From NCBI GenBank assembly GCA_013695905.1, contig JACCZQ010000512.1, positions 1 through 7,704 on the forward strand: a stretch of DNA of 7,704 bases. Reading direction: 5' to 3'. Shown here in pieces: positions 1-6,409 of the stretch. Below the pieces are notes generated by a model. It made no database searches and was not told the DNA's origin. It saw only the letters and a program-made list of their open reading frames with translations. Numbering within the stretch: the first letter of the stretch is position 1; every line of letters begins with the position of its first letter. The position numbers were made by a program, and so were the translations under genes. This DNA comes from Chthoniobacterales bacterium. Its GTDB lineage: Bacteria > Verrucomicrobiota > Verrucomicrobiia > Chthoniobacterales > UBA10450.

Positions 1-1174
1 GGATAATGCTCGAGGCAGCCGCCGGATCGGTCCCGAGCTTCCGCAGCACCAGCGGCACCAACGCTCCTACCGTGCCGCTCAGCAGACAGCTCAGCGTCAT
101 CGCGAGGAACACCACCAGCGCCAGCCAGCCGGCGTCGCCGCCCCCCTGGATCCGCGCGAAGATGTACATCGCCACCGCCGCGCTCACGCCGGTCAACGCG
201 CCGTTCACCAGGCCCAGCAGCGTCTCTTTCATCACCAGCGGGTATTCCTTGCCCGCCCGCAGCTCGCCCAGCGTCATGCTCCGCAGCACCACCGCCAGCG
301 CCTGCACGCCGCTGTTCGAGGATTGGCTGATGATCACCGGCAGAAACACCGCCAGCACCACGAGCCGGTCCACGGTGTCCTGGAATGCGCCCACCACGCC
401 CGCCGCGATGAAGCTCAACACCAGATTCGCCTGCAGCCACGGATGCCGGTAACTGAAACTGCGCGTCCACTTCGTGCCGAGCCGCTCCTCCTTTTCGACA
501 CCCACCATCGATCCCGCCTGCAGACTCAGCTCCACCGTCCGCGCCTCGAAGAGCATCTGCCCGCGGACCAACCCCACCAGCCGCCCGTCCTCCTCGCACA
601 CCGGATACACCGGGTAATGCCGCAGCATGGTCTCCCGCATCGCCTCCACCAGCTCCGTGTTCGGCGTCAGGTAGAATGGATTGCGAATCATCACCTCCTC
701 GATCCGCTGTTCCGGGCTGGCCAGGAGCAGCTCCCGCATCGCCACCACCCCGAGGAGCCGGTCCTCCTCGTCGATCACAAATACGTAGGTAATCAGCGCC
801 CGCCCCACCAGCAGGCGCAGCTCCTCGACCACTTGCGCCACCAGCGTGGTCGGCGGGAAGGTCGCCAGCGGCGGCTCCATCATCTGGCCGACGGTGTTCT
901 CCTTGTAGGCTTCGTTCCGCGCCCATTGCTGCCGCGTCGGCAGCTCCGCGGCGGCCAACACCTTTTGGCGACGATCGTTCGGGAGACATTCCAGCACGCG
1001 TTGCGCCTGGTTGGGATTCATCAGCTGCAGCATCTCCACGATGAAATTATCGGGATAATCGAGCAGCATTTTCGCTGCTTCCTTCGGCGCCTTATCCACC
1101 ACCGCCGGGAGCAGCGCCTTGATCTGCGCCCGCGCGCTCACATCCTCGAGAACCTGCTGGCTGTCGGCGTCCAT
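1..1174 (-). CDS. mgtE: MgtE-type magnesium transporter (partial, C-terminus outside window)
   Basis: Predicted inner-membrane Mg2+ channel/transporter; MgtE proteins import Mg2+ and are gated by Mg2+ bound to cytoplasmic N and CBS domains. The frame is open from ATG 1174 to the window edge (391 codons). Residues about 18-95 form a short helical MgtE-N-like domain (for example EMLQLMNPNQAQRVLECLPN). Residues about 96-155 and 158-215 are two CBS repeats (YVFVIDEEDRLLGVVAMREL and YPVYPVCEEDGRLVGLVRGQ). A linker helix leads to membrane segments near 248-266, 270-285, 316-340 and 350-377. The pore region reads FQDT...LAVFLPVIISQSSNSGVQALAVV, then LRKLGTDPAAAS; the Asp of that last motif matches the conserved TM5 Asp of the selectivity site. 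Family length is about 450, so the final helix is missing here. The start is uncertain: no clear Shine-Dalgarno precedes ATG 1174, GTG 1186 is an in-frame alternative, and an in-frame TGA at 1258-1256 limits extension. Confidence 0.93.
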   Translation of the reverse strand, partial: MDADSQQVLEDVSARAQIKALLPAVVDKAPKEAAKMLLDYPDNFIVEMLQLMNPNQAQRVLECLPNDRRQKVLAAAELPTRQQWARNEAYKENTVGQMMEPPLATFPPTTLVAQVVEELRLLVGRALITYVFVIDEEDRLLGVVAMRELLLASPEQRIEEVMIRNPFYLTPNTELVEAMRETMLRHYPVYPVCEEDGRLVGLVRGQMLFEARTVELSLQAGSMVGVEKEERLGTKWTRSFSYRHPWLQANLVLSFIAAGVVGAFQDTVDRLVVLAVFLPVIISQSSNSGVQALAVVLRSMTLGELRAGKEYPLVMKETLLGLVNGALTGVSAAVAMYIFARIQGGGDAGWLALVVFLAMTLSCLLSGTVGALVPLVLRKLGTDPAAASSII

Positions 1175-1338
1175 AGCAGCCGACACTGCCGCAAACGCCG
1201 CCCGCAGTGCAAGACTCGAACCGCTCCCCGCCGTTTGCCCAGTTGCTGGCGAGGATCAGCGTGCGCGCCGTCGCGAGCGTTCGCTGCCAAACTCACCGAC
1301 GACCTTCAGGCCGTCAGCAAGTTTCATTATCCGCCGCG
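1175..1338. other. Intergenic gap between DUF2278-like gene and mgtE
   Basis: This 164-base stretch separates the stop of the upstream gene from mgtE. It contains a stem-loop (1296-1317) and overlaps a weak promoter candidate (1326-1355). A 23-codon ORF (ATG 1327-1325, TGA 1258-1256) starts MKLADGLKVVGEF, ends in an Arg-rich tail and is in the same frame as mgtE. It has no visible ribosome binding site and I do not call it a gene. I see no M-box-like Mg2+ riboswitch; the gap is short for one and lacks an obvious multi-stem core. Confidence 0.5.
1296..1317 (-). terminator. Stem-loop after DUF2278-like gene, possible weak terminator
   Basis: On the minus-strand transcript, CTGACGGCC and GGTCGTCGG form a 9-bp stem with two G-U wobbles around a TGAA loop, about 22 bases after the TAG stop at 1341-1339. 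The bases that follow (TGAGTTTGGC) lack a proper U-run, so this is at best a weak intrinsic terminator. It could instead be a 3'-end stabilising hairpin or an element at the start of the mgtE leader. Confidence 0.35.
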
Positions 1339-1355
1339 CTACAGCTGCCCCGCAA
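1326..1355 (-). promoter_or_regulatory. Candidate sigma-70-like promoter for mgtE
   Basis: Read on the minus strand, GATAAT (1331-1326) differs from the -10 consensus at one base. It lies 18 bases after TTGCGG (1355-1350), which matches only the TTG of the -35 consensus. The -35 would sit inside the last codons of the upstream gene. It would give mgtE a leader of roughly 145 bases. In high-GC DNA an AT-rich hexamer stands out, but the weak -35 makes this only a candidate. Confidence 0.22.
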
Positions 1356-1935
1356 ATTTCAGCAGCACCAGCTCGCGCACATCCGGATTGCGGAAGTAGA
1401 ACTGCACCGCGCCGTCGCGGCCGCGGAGATCCACCGGCACCGCCAGGCTCGCGCGACGGCTGTGAATCTGATGCACGCCGGCGTGATCGCGCGCGTAGAG
1501 ATCGCCCCACGCCTGCACCCACACCGCCGCCGCCGATCGATCGCAGAGCAGCTCCTCGACCTCCTCGCGTTCATACGCGGTGAACTCCACCGGCCGCTCC
1601 GCCGCTTCGATCGTGGCGTAGTCGAAAGCCTCCGCCGCGCGCACACCGGCGGGTGGCAATTCGCTCCACGGTGAGGTGACAAGCGCCACCTGCACCCGCG
1701 GATCAATGCCGGCACGTTTCGCGATCAACGAGGTCGTCGTAAGCGAAAGACGCAGCGGTCCCTCCGTACCGGCGCGGATTTCGATCCAGACATGGTCGAT
1801 CCGCTCCGGGTCCGTCTCCACTTCCACGATGCACGACGTGATCTCGCCGCAGACCTCCACGAACTGCTCGTGCCGGTGCGCGAGCTTGTGTCGCGGTGGG
1901 CGTTTGCGGCTGCCGCGGCGCCGACGTTCGCTCAC
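1339..1935 (-). CDS. Uncharacterised protein with DUF2278/YukJ-like C-terminus, 198 aa
   Basis: Function unknown. I start it at GTG 1935-1933, which overlaps the TGA of the upstream ORF in the motif GTGA, so translation is probably coupled; no Shine-Dalgarno is visible. GTG 1860-1858 (Val26) is an alternative start. Residues 2-22 are strongly basic (SERRRRGSRKRPPRHKLAH). Residues 27-75 alternate beta-like segments (EVCGEITSCIVEVETDPERI, HVWIEIRAG, PLRLSLTTTSLIAKRAG), followed by WSELPPAGVRAAEAFDYA and an acidic helix near 118-131. The C-terminus, VWVQAWGDLYARDHAGVHQI, then HSRR...RDGAVQFYF...LLKFAGQL, resembles the WG-x-GIHDIH-x-DGALLIHF-x-AFQSQ ending of DUF2278 proteins such as B. subtilis YukJ, with His155 and His158 retained. 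That resemblance is from memory and partial. No signal peptide or membrane segment is seen, so it is probably cytoplasmic. The longer in-frame extension back to 2136 overlaps the upstream gene and has Arg-rich shadow composition, so I reject it. Confidence 0.75.
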   Translation of the reverse strand: MSERRRRGSRKRPPRHKLAHRHEQFVEVCGEITSCIVEVETDPERIDHVWIEIRAGTEGPLRLSLTTTSLIAKRAGIDPRVQVALVTSPWSELPPAGVRAAEAFDYATIEAAERPVEFTAYEREEVEELLCDRSAAAVWVQAWGDLYARDHAGVHQIHSRRASLAVPVDLRGRDGAVQFYFRNPDVRELVLLKFAGQL

Positions 1936-2258
1936 GCGCGCGCGCGCCGCCGCGGAGTTTCCGTGAGCGCCGCGCGGTAATGCGTCGGTGATTGCCCCGC
2001 CAGTTTGCGTTGATCCGTCGCGCCTTCGCCGATCTTCTGCTGCACTTCCAGATACGCCGCGCAGCTGCCATTCGCCTGCGACATGAGCGCGCAAAACGGG
2101 TTCTCGTGTTCCTTCCCGTGCAGCGCCATCTGCCAATGCTCCACTGCCCGGAGCGCGAGCGGCATCCCGGTGGCGGCGCTGAACGCCTGCTCGTAATCCT
2201 GATAAAGCGCGGTGCGCGAAAGCTGCTGGATCAGCTGCTTGTCATCGCTCCCGCTCAT
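1932..2258 (-). pseudogene. Internally deleted PocR-AraC family regulator, 108 aa
   Basis: The frame is intact (ATG 2258, TGA 1934-1932) but the protein looks like two ends of a longer regulator joined in frame. Residues about 8-83 match the start of a PocR-type sensory domain: LIQQLSRTALYQDYEQAFSA, then ATGMPLAL and ENPFCALMSQANGSCAAYLE, with the FC...C pattern typical of these domains. Directly after GEGATDQ, residues 84-98 read RKLAGQSPTHYRAAL, which is the characteristic last-helix ending of an AraC-type HTH domain (family pattern FR+xxGxSPxxYR). The rest of the sensor domain and both helix-turn-helix motifs are missing; intact PocR-AraC proteins are typically around 300 residues, so about 200 are absent. 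It should not bind DNA as an AraC protein does. It could be a relic, a small sensor-only protein, or an assembly artefact. The ORF still overlaps the next gene by GTGA. The upstream Shine-Dalgarno is poor. Confidence 0.7.
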
Positions 2259-2280
2259 GAACTATCAGTAGACCAAACCG

Positions 2281-2303
2281 CCGCCGCGGAGCAACCGCGG
2301 AGG
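2281..2303 (-). terminator. GC-rich hairpin downstream of the 1366-aa gene
   Basis: Three bases after the TAA stop (2308-2306), the transcript can fold CCTCCGCGG and CCGCGGCGG around the loop TTGCT: six perfect GC pairs at the core, then one mismatch, then two more GC pairs. It is followed by CGGTTTGGTC, which has only three T's. The position between the large gene and the regulator relic fits a terminator or a 3'-end protecting structure, but the missing U-tract keeps the call tentative. Confidence 0.4.
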
Positions 2304-2305
2304 AT

Positions 2306-5300
2306 TTAATTCAAGCGGAACGCATCCGCGTAAACCATGCGGCGATTCGCTGTAATACCCCTTTGCGCCTCCTCCGGCTGATAGTCGGCACGATACCATT
2401 CGTATTCCTGGAGCAGCACGCGGAACTCGCCCGCCGCGAGCGGCTGCGTCAATTCCACTTCGCCTTCCCATTCGCCCAGCTTCGACGGATCCTGCACCAG
2501 ACGCGTGGTGGAGAGCGTCTCCCAGCTGAGGTGCGGATCGTCGCCTAACGAGGCGTTCCGCCTTTGCAGCAGCACCTCGATTTCCGCGTGGCCGATGCGT
2601 CCAGAGTCTTTGCCGCCGAAGACCGGATCGTGTGAGCCGCTGATATTCGTCAGGCTTGAAGCGATGTAGGTATCGCCCGTCACGCGCACGCGAATCTTCG
2701 CGCCGGAGGCGGTGGCGTTCGTCGCCACGCTCGCCGTGCGATCTGGCGCCAGCTGCGCGAACTCCGCCCGCACCACGCGCGAGAGGTGCGCACCTTCCAG
2801 CGACTTCGGTTGATAACGGGCCAGCGCGAGTCTCACAAATGGCGCATACGTGGCACCGACGTTCAGATCGAGGTCGCAAAACCAGAGCTTCCGCACCGGA
2901 TCGAACTCCACCGCAAAGCCGACCACCGACACCGGCGGCGCTTTCTCGGCCAGGCTGAGCCCCACCTGCTTCGCCACGTGGCCTTTGAAATGATTGACGC
3001 TCGCGGAAGCGTTCGCCGGGCCGGAGAGCCAGATGGGATCGGCACCCCATTGCGTCACCACCGCCTTCGTCTGCTCGTCGAGATCGGTGAAGATTTGTCC
3101 CTCCAGAAACACGACCCCGAGCAGCTCGCCCGCTCCGGAGGAATACCACGGCCGGTCCAGGTAAACCCGGAGCCCGCCGCCGTGCCGTTTCCGTTCTTTC
3201 TGGTTCGCGCCGGTGCTCTGCTCGCTCCAGCCGAACGTCGGCACCACATAGAGCACCTTCGGCGCTTCCGGCCGCGCCGAATTCAAAATCTCCACAGCAC
3301 CGGAAGGCGCGCCGGCGAGGCTGGTTTTCAACGGATCATCGCGATCAGGCGGCGGGAAATACTCGCGGAAACGCGTCGTCGCGATCGGCGTGTAGCGCAC
3401 CTCGTGGAACTTCGTGTCGCCGAAATTGTGATTCGGCAGCTTGTTCTCCACGCTGTCGCGGATCGGCGTCACGTTCTGCTCCTCCTCGATCATCACCTCG
3501 CAGAGCGGCGTCGTCTGCTCGCGCGTGGTGGGCGCCGGCAGCGCCGGATCGTCGATCGGATCCACCCAGGCGCCGAGCAGATCCACCTTTCCGGTGCTCG
3601 CCGCGTGGGCCACGACGGTGCCCTTGATGGTCGCGAATGTCTTCCCGAGCGTGCGATCAGCTGGCGTATCGACATTCGCCTGCGGCGGCTCCAGCGGCTG
3701 CAGCACCGCATGCACCAGCGTCAGATCGCGCCACGGCAACTGCAGCCAGCTGCGTCCTGCCAGTGTGTCCGCCTGCACCGTCGCGAGCGCGGCCGCCGGC
3801 GTTTGCGCCTGTGTCCATTGCCACACGCCCTGCTGCTCCAAGTCTGCGGCATCGAGGACGGAATTCAGCCTCACGAGTGCTTTCTCCGCTTCCGGCAGCT
3901 CCACCGTCAGGACGCGGGTGGCGTTATCCCAGAGAGGGGCAGCAGGCGCGGCGCCTTTCGGAATGCCGACCAGCCGGAGCCGGAACGGCAGCGGATCGGG
4001 CCAGCCGCCATCGAAAGGAACCCGCTGCGGCGCCGCCGCGCCCGCCCCCGGCAGTCCGAGCAACGCCGCTCCGCGCGACGACGGGTCCGGCAGATACTTC
4101 ATGGTGAATTGCGGCGCGGGTTGCACCCAGATGTCCTTCTTCACCTCGGTCGCGCCGTCGTTCAACGCGCCGGCTTCACGTCCGGCGAGCGCGTAGGCCG
4201 CGGGCGTGCTATCGATCTTCACCCCGTCGAATTTCCCGTGCTGCTCCGCCATGAGTTGCGAAATTTTCGGCGGCACCACGTGCCGTTCCGTCGTGTCGGA
4301 GCCGTCCAGCGGCGGCGTGCGCACCACCAGGTGCTCGACCGATTCCCCTTCCACCACATTCTTCCGCAGCATCAACGGCGGCGGCGCCACCGGCTCGTAA
4401 CGCGCGCAGGGGAACTCCGGCGTTTGCTCCGGGACGTCGGCGGCAAATTGCGGATCGTCCGGCCCGAAGACGCTGTTCCCGGCGAGATCGCAAACCCGCG
4501 CGCGTATTCGGTAGCGATAGTCAAATCGCAGCCGCGGCAGCGATCCCGGCTTGGCGCGGAATTCCGTCTCCAGCTTGAAATTCGTGACGGCGCTGTTCTT
4601 CGGCTTCGCCAGCTTCACATCCTCCGGCGCGTCCGGCGGCTCGTTCGGCATGATCACCTGACCGGGCCGCGGCGCGACCAGGCTCCACCCGTCCCACGCG
4701 AACAACGCATCGGAAGTCCGCAGCTGCCGTTTCGCACGTTTTTTGATCGGCTCGGCCGCGCTGAATTGCACGAAGCCTTCGTCTTCCTCGGTGAGCAACA
4801 CGCTGCCGCCGGGCGCGGCGGGAGCGTCGAGAAATTCATACGTCCCGATGCGGCGACAGAGCGAGTGCCACGCGCCGGACTTCGCGTCCCAGACATCGAT
4901 GCGGTAGCCGCGCACCAGATCCTCCGCGAAGACCTCATCCGTCGAAGGCAACGCGGGCTCCGCCCCCGGCGGATCGACCGGCTGCGGAGCGAGATCGGCC
5001 AGCGCGACAAACTGCTGCAGCGCGTGCGAGCGGCGGAACTGGCTCCGCAGTTCCTCCGGCAAATTCTGCCGTACCACCGAGATGCCGGCGGTGCGGAGCG
5101 CGGGCAATCCGCTGTTATCCGGCATATTCGGCGAGCGGTCTTCCTTCCGCTGGAACGCGACAAGATTTGTGGCGGCGTTCTGCACCTTCGTCCCGCCACC
5201 CACCACATCCACCTGGATGACGCGGAAGAGACTGCTGTCGTGGAGCCGCAGCAGACCGTTCTTAATTTCGGGATTCGTCGGCCGCGGCCGCGCGATGAAG

Positions 5301-6406
5301 CTGTCGGCGGTGAGCGTGTAGTGAGTGCGCGGTTTGATCTCCGTCCCCATCACCGATAACGCAATCTCAGGCTCCACCTGCACCCGCCCCTCACCAGCAG
5401 GTGCAGCTCCGTTCAGCTCGACGCGGAGATCGACGACGAGGCCGAACATCCGCAGCAGCTTCGGGTAATCGCCGAGCGCGGCGATCATCTGGTGAAAATC
5501 ATATTGCTGCTGCAGCGCGAGCACAGTCGGCAACGGCTCCGCCACCAGGCTCGGCGGGGTGGTGAACGCGCTGAGTTTCTCGAAGGCCTGCCGGGCGGGT
5601 GAGACCGGGACCGGCGGCGGAGCAGGTGGCGGTGGCGGACTGCTCACTGCGTTGGGCGGCGCTGCAGGTGGTGAGGCAGGAATCGGTACTGATGGATAGG
5701 CCGGTCCTTCATCGGGACGGCTCGGAGGCGCGCCGCCTCCGAAGAGGCGATCGAAAATCGCCTGCAGCCGCGGGCATAGCCGCGCCAGCAGCGCGAGCGG
5801 CAACAGCAGACAACCGCACCCGCATCCCGGCCCACCCCCACCGGGCGACGGCGTTGGCTCCGGCTGCGGGAGCTTGCCGCCGAGATCCACCGGCGGCGGA
5901 CGTCGGGGAGGATCCGGCGGTGTCTCCGGCGTGGTCGGACGCGCGATTCCGCCGATGTTCGGATCGCGCGCGAGCAGTTCGATCGCCGGCAAATCGCGAC
6001 CCGCTCCGTAAGGCGGATCGCTCGCCGCGCGCGCATAAACGCCCGACAGAAAATCGTGAATCTCCGCACTTGAAAACGTGACGATCTCCGCCCCGCGATA
6101 ATCATCGAAGCGGTAGGGAGTCACGTCCGTCTCCGGCCGGAAGAGCGCACTCCAGAGATCCGCCCGTGGCGCCGCGCTTTCCACCGTTGCCTCGAGCGTC
6201 GGCCCGCCCGCGAACGACACCTTCCACGTCGCCGCCGCCACTTTCGCCGTCCAATCGACGAAATCCGGAAACTGCGAGAGCTTCAGTTTTTCGATCGTTG
6301 CGTCACTGCTCCACAAGCGCGGCGCGATGTGCACCGAGAGCCGCAGCGCGCCGTCGGCCGCGCGTCCATTCGGCAGGGCGGTGAAGATGACGGTGTGCTT
6401 TTCCAT
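2306..6406 (-). CDS. Large conserved protein of unknown function, 1366 aa, with Pro-rich linker
   Basis: I do not recognise a named family, although VLYVVPTFGW, GGGLRVYLDRPWYSSGAGEL, DPIWLSGPA and FVRLALARYQPKSLEGAHLS look like conserved motifs of a large uncharacterised family in actinobacteria and other phyla (recall only). Residues 1-155 form an N-terminal domain starting MEKHTVIFTALPNGRAADGA. Residues 157-270 are a low-complexity Pro/Gly linker broken by a Cys cluster and hydrophobic patch (GCGCGCLLLPLALLARLCPR, about 194-213), followed by a run of Pro near 257-269. Residues 270-560 resume globular sequence. Near 573-650 is a fibronectin-III-like stretch ending YRYRIRARVCDLAGNSVFG. Residues 660-1366 are beta-rich and end MVYADAFRLN. 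No N-terminal signal peptide is visible; apart from the patch at 199-210 it looks soluble. ATG 6406 lies three bases after the stop of the upstream gene, so the two are surely co-transcribed. Codon bias and full-length continuity support one real gene despite the long antisense frames. Confidence 0.9.
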   Translation of the reverse strand: MEKHTVIFTALPNGRAADGALRLSVHIAPRLWSSDATIEKLKLSQFPDFVDWTAKVAAATWKVSFAGGPTLEATVESAAPRADLWSALFRPETDVTPYRFDDYRGAEIVTFSSAEIHDFLSGVYARAASDPPYGAGRDLPAIELLARDPNIGGIARPTTPETPPDPPRRPPPVDLGGKLPQPEPTPSPGGGGPGCGCGCLLLPLALLARLCPRLQAIFDRLFGGGAPPSRPDEGPAYPSVPIPASPPAAPPNAVSSPPPPPAPPPVPVSPARQAFEKLSAFTTPPSLVAEPLPTVLALQQQYDFHQMIAALGDYPKLLRMFGLVVDLRVELNGAAPAGEGRVQVEPEIALSVMGTEIKPRTHYTLTADSFIARPRPTNPEIKNGLLRLHDSSLFRVIQVDVVGGGTKVQNAATNLVAFQRKEDRSPNMPDNSGLPALRTAGISVVRQNLPEELRSQFRRSHALQQFVALADLAPQPVDPPGAEPALPSTDEVFAEDLVRGYRIDVWDAKSGAWHSLCRRIGTYEFLDAPAAPGGSVLLTEEDEGFVQFSAAEPIKKRAKRQLRTSDALFAWDGWSLVAPRPGQVIMPNEPPDAPEDVKLAKPKNSAVTNFKLETEFRAKPGSLPRLRFDYRYRIRARVCDLAGNSVFGPDDPQFAADVPEQTPEFPCARYEPVAPPPLMLRKNVVEGESVEHLVVRTPPLDGSDTTERHVVPPKISQLMAEQHGKFDGVKIDSTPAAYALAGREAGALNDGATEVKKDIWVQPAPQFTMKYLPDPSSRGAALLGLPGAGAAAPQRVPFDGGWPDPLPFRLRLVGIPKGAAPAAPLWDNATRVLTVELPEAEKALVRLNSVLDAADLEQQGVWQWTQAQTPAAALATVQADTLAGRSWLQLPWRDLTLVHAVLQPLEPPQANVDTPADRTLGKTFATIKGTVVAHAASTGKVDLLGAWVDPIDDPALPAPTTREQTTPLCEVMIEEEQNVTPIRDSVENKLPNHNFGDTKFHEVRYTPIATTRFREYFPPPDRDDPLKTSLAGAPSGAVEILNSARPEAPKVLYVVPTFGWSEQSTGANQKERKRHGGGLRVYLDRPWYSSGAGELLGVVFLEGQIFTDLDEQTKAVVTQWGADPIWLSGPANASASVNHFKGHVAKQVGLSLAEKAPPVSVVGFAVEFDPVRKLWFCDLDLNVGATYAPFVRLALARYQPKSLEGAHLSRVVRAEFAQLAPDRTASVATNATASGAKIRVRVTGDTYIASSLTNISGSHDPVFGGKDSGRIGHAEIEVLLQRRNASLGDDPHLSWETLSTTRLVQDPSKLGEWEGEVELTQPLAAGEFRVLLQEYEWYRADYQPEEAQRGITANRRMVYADAFRLN

Positions 6407-6409
6407 TCG

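Noticed and set aside
6..1399. Plus-strand frames across the mgtE region
   Set aside because: They are shadows; the minus-strand translation is a clear MgtE with N, CBS and membrane domains in order.
1936..2136. N-terminal extension of the DUF2278-like gene to ATG 2136
   Set aside because: The extension overlaps the PocR-like coding region in another frame and has low-information Arg/Gly-rich composition. The GTGA overlap at 1935 gives a more natural start.
2265..3149. A 294-codon minus-strand frame at the 3' end of the giant gene
   Set aside because: The translation is Arg/Gly-rich and structureless, and it overlaps well-ordered sequence of the 1366-aa protein in another frame.
2786..5359. 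An 857-codon open frame on the plus strand, antisense to the 1366-aa gene
   Set aside because: Its translation is dominated by Arg, His and Leu with no recognisable domain, which is typical of an antisense shadow in high-GC DNA. The minus-strand frame covers the whole stretch and has convincing protein motifs.
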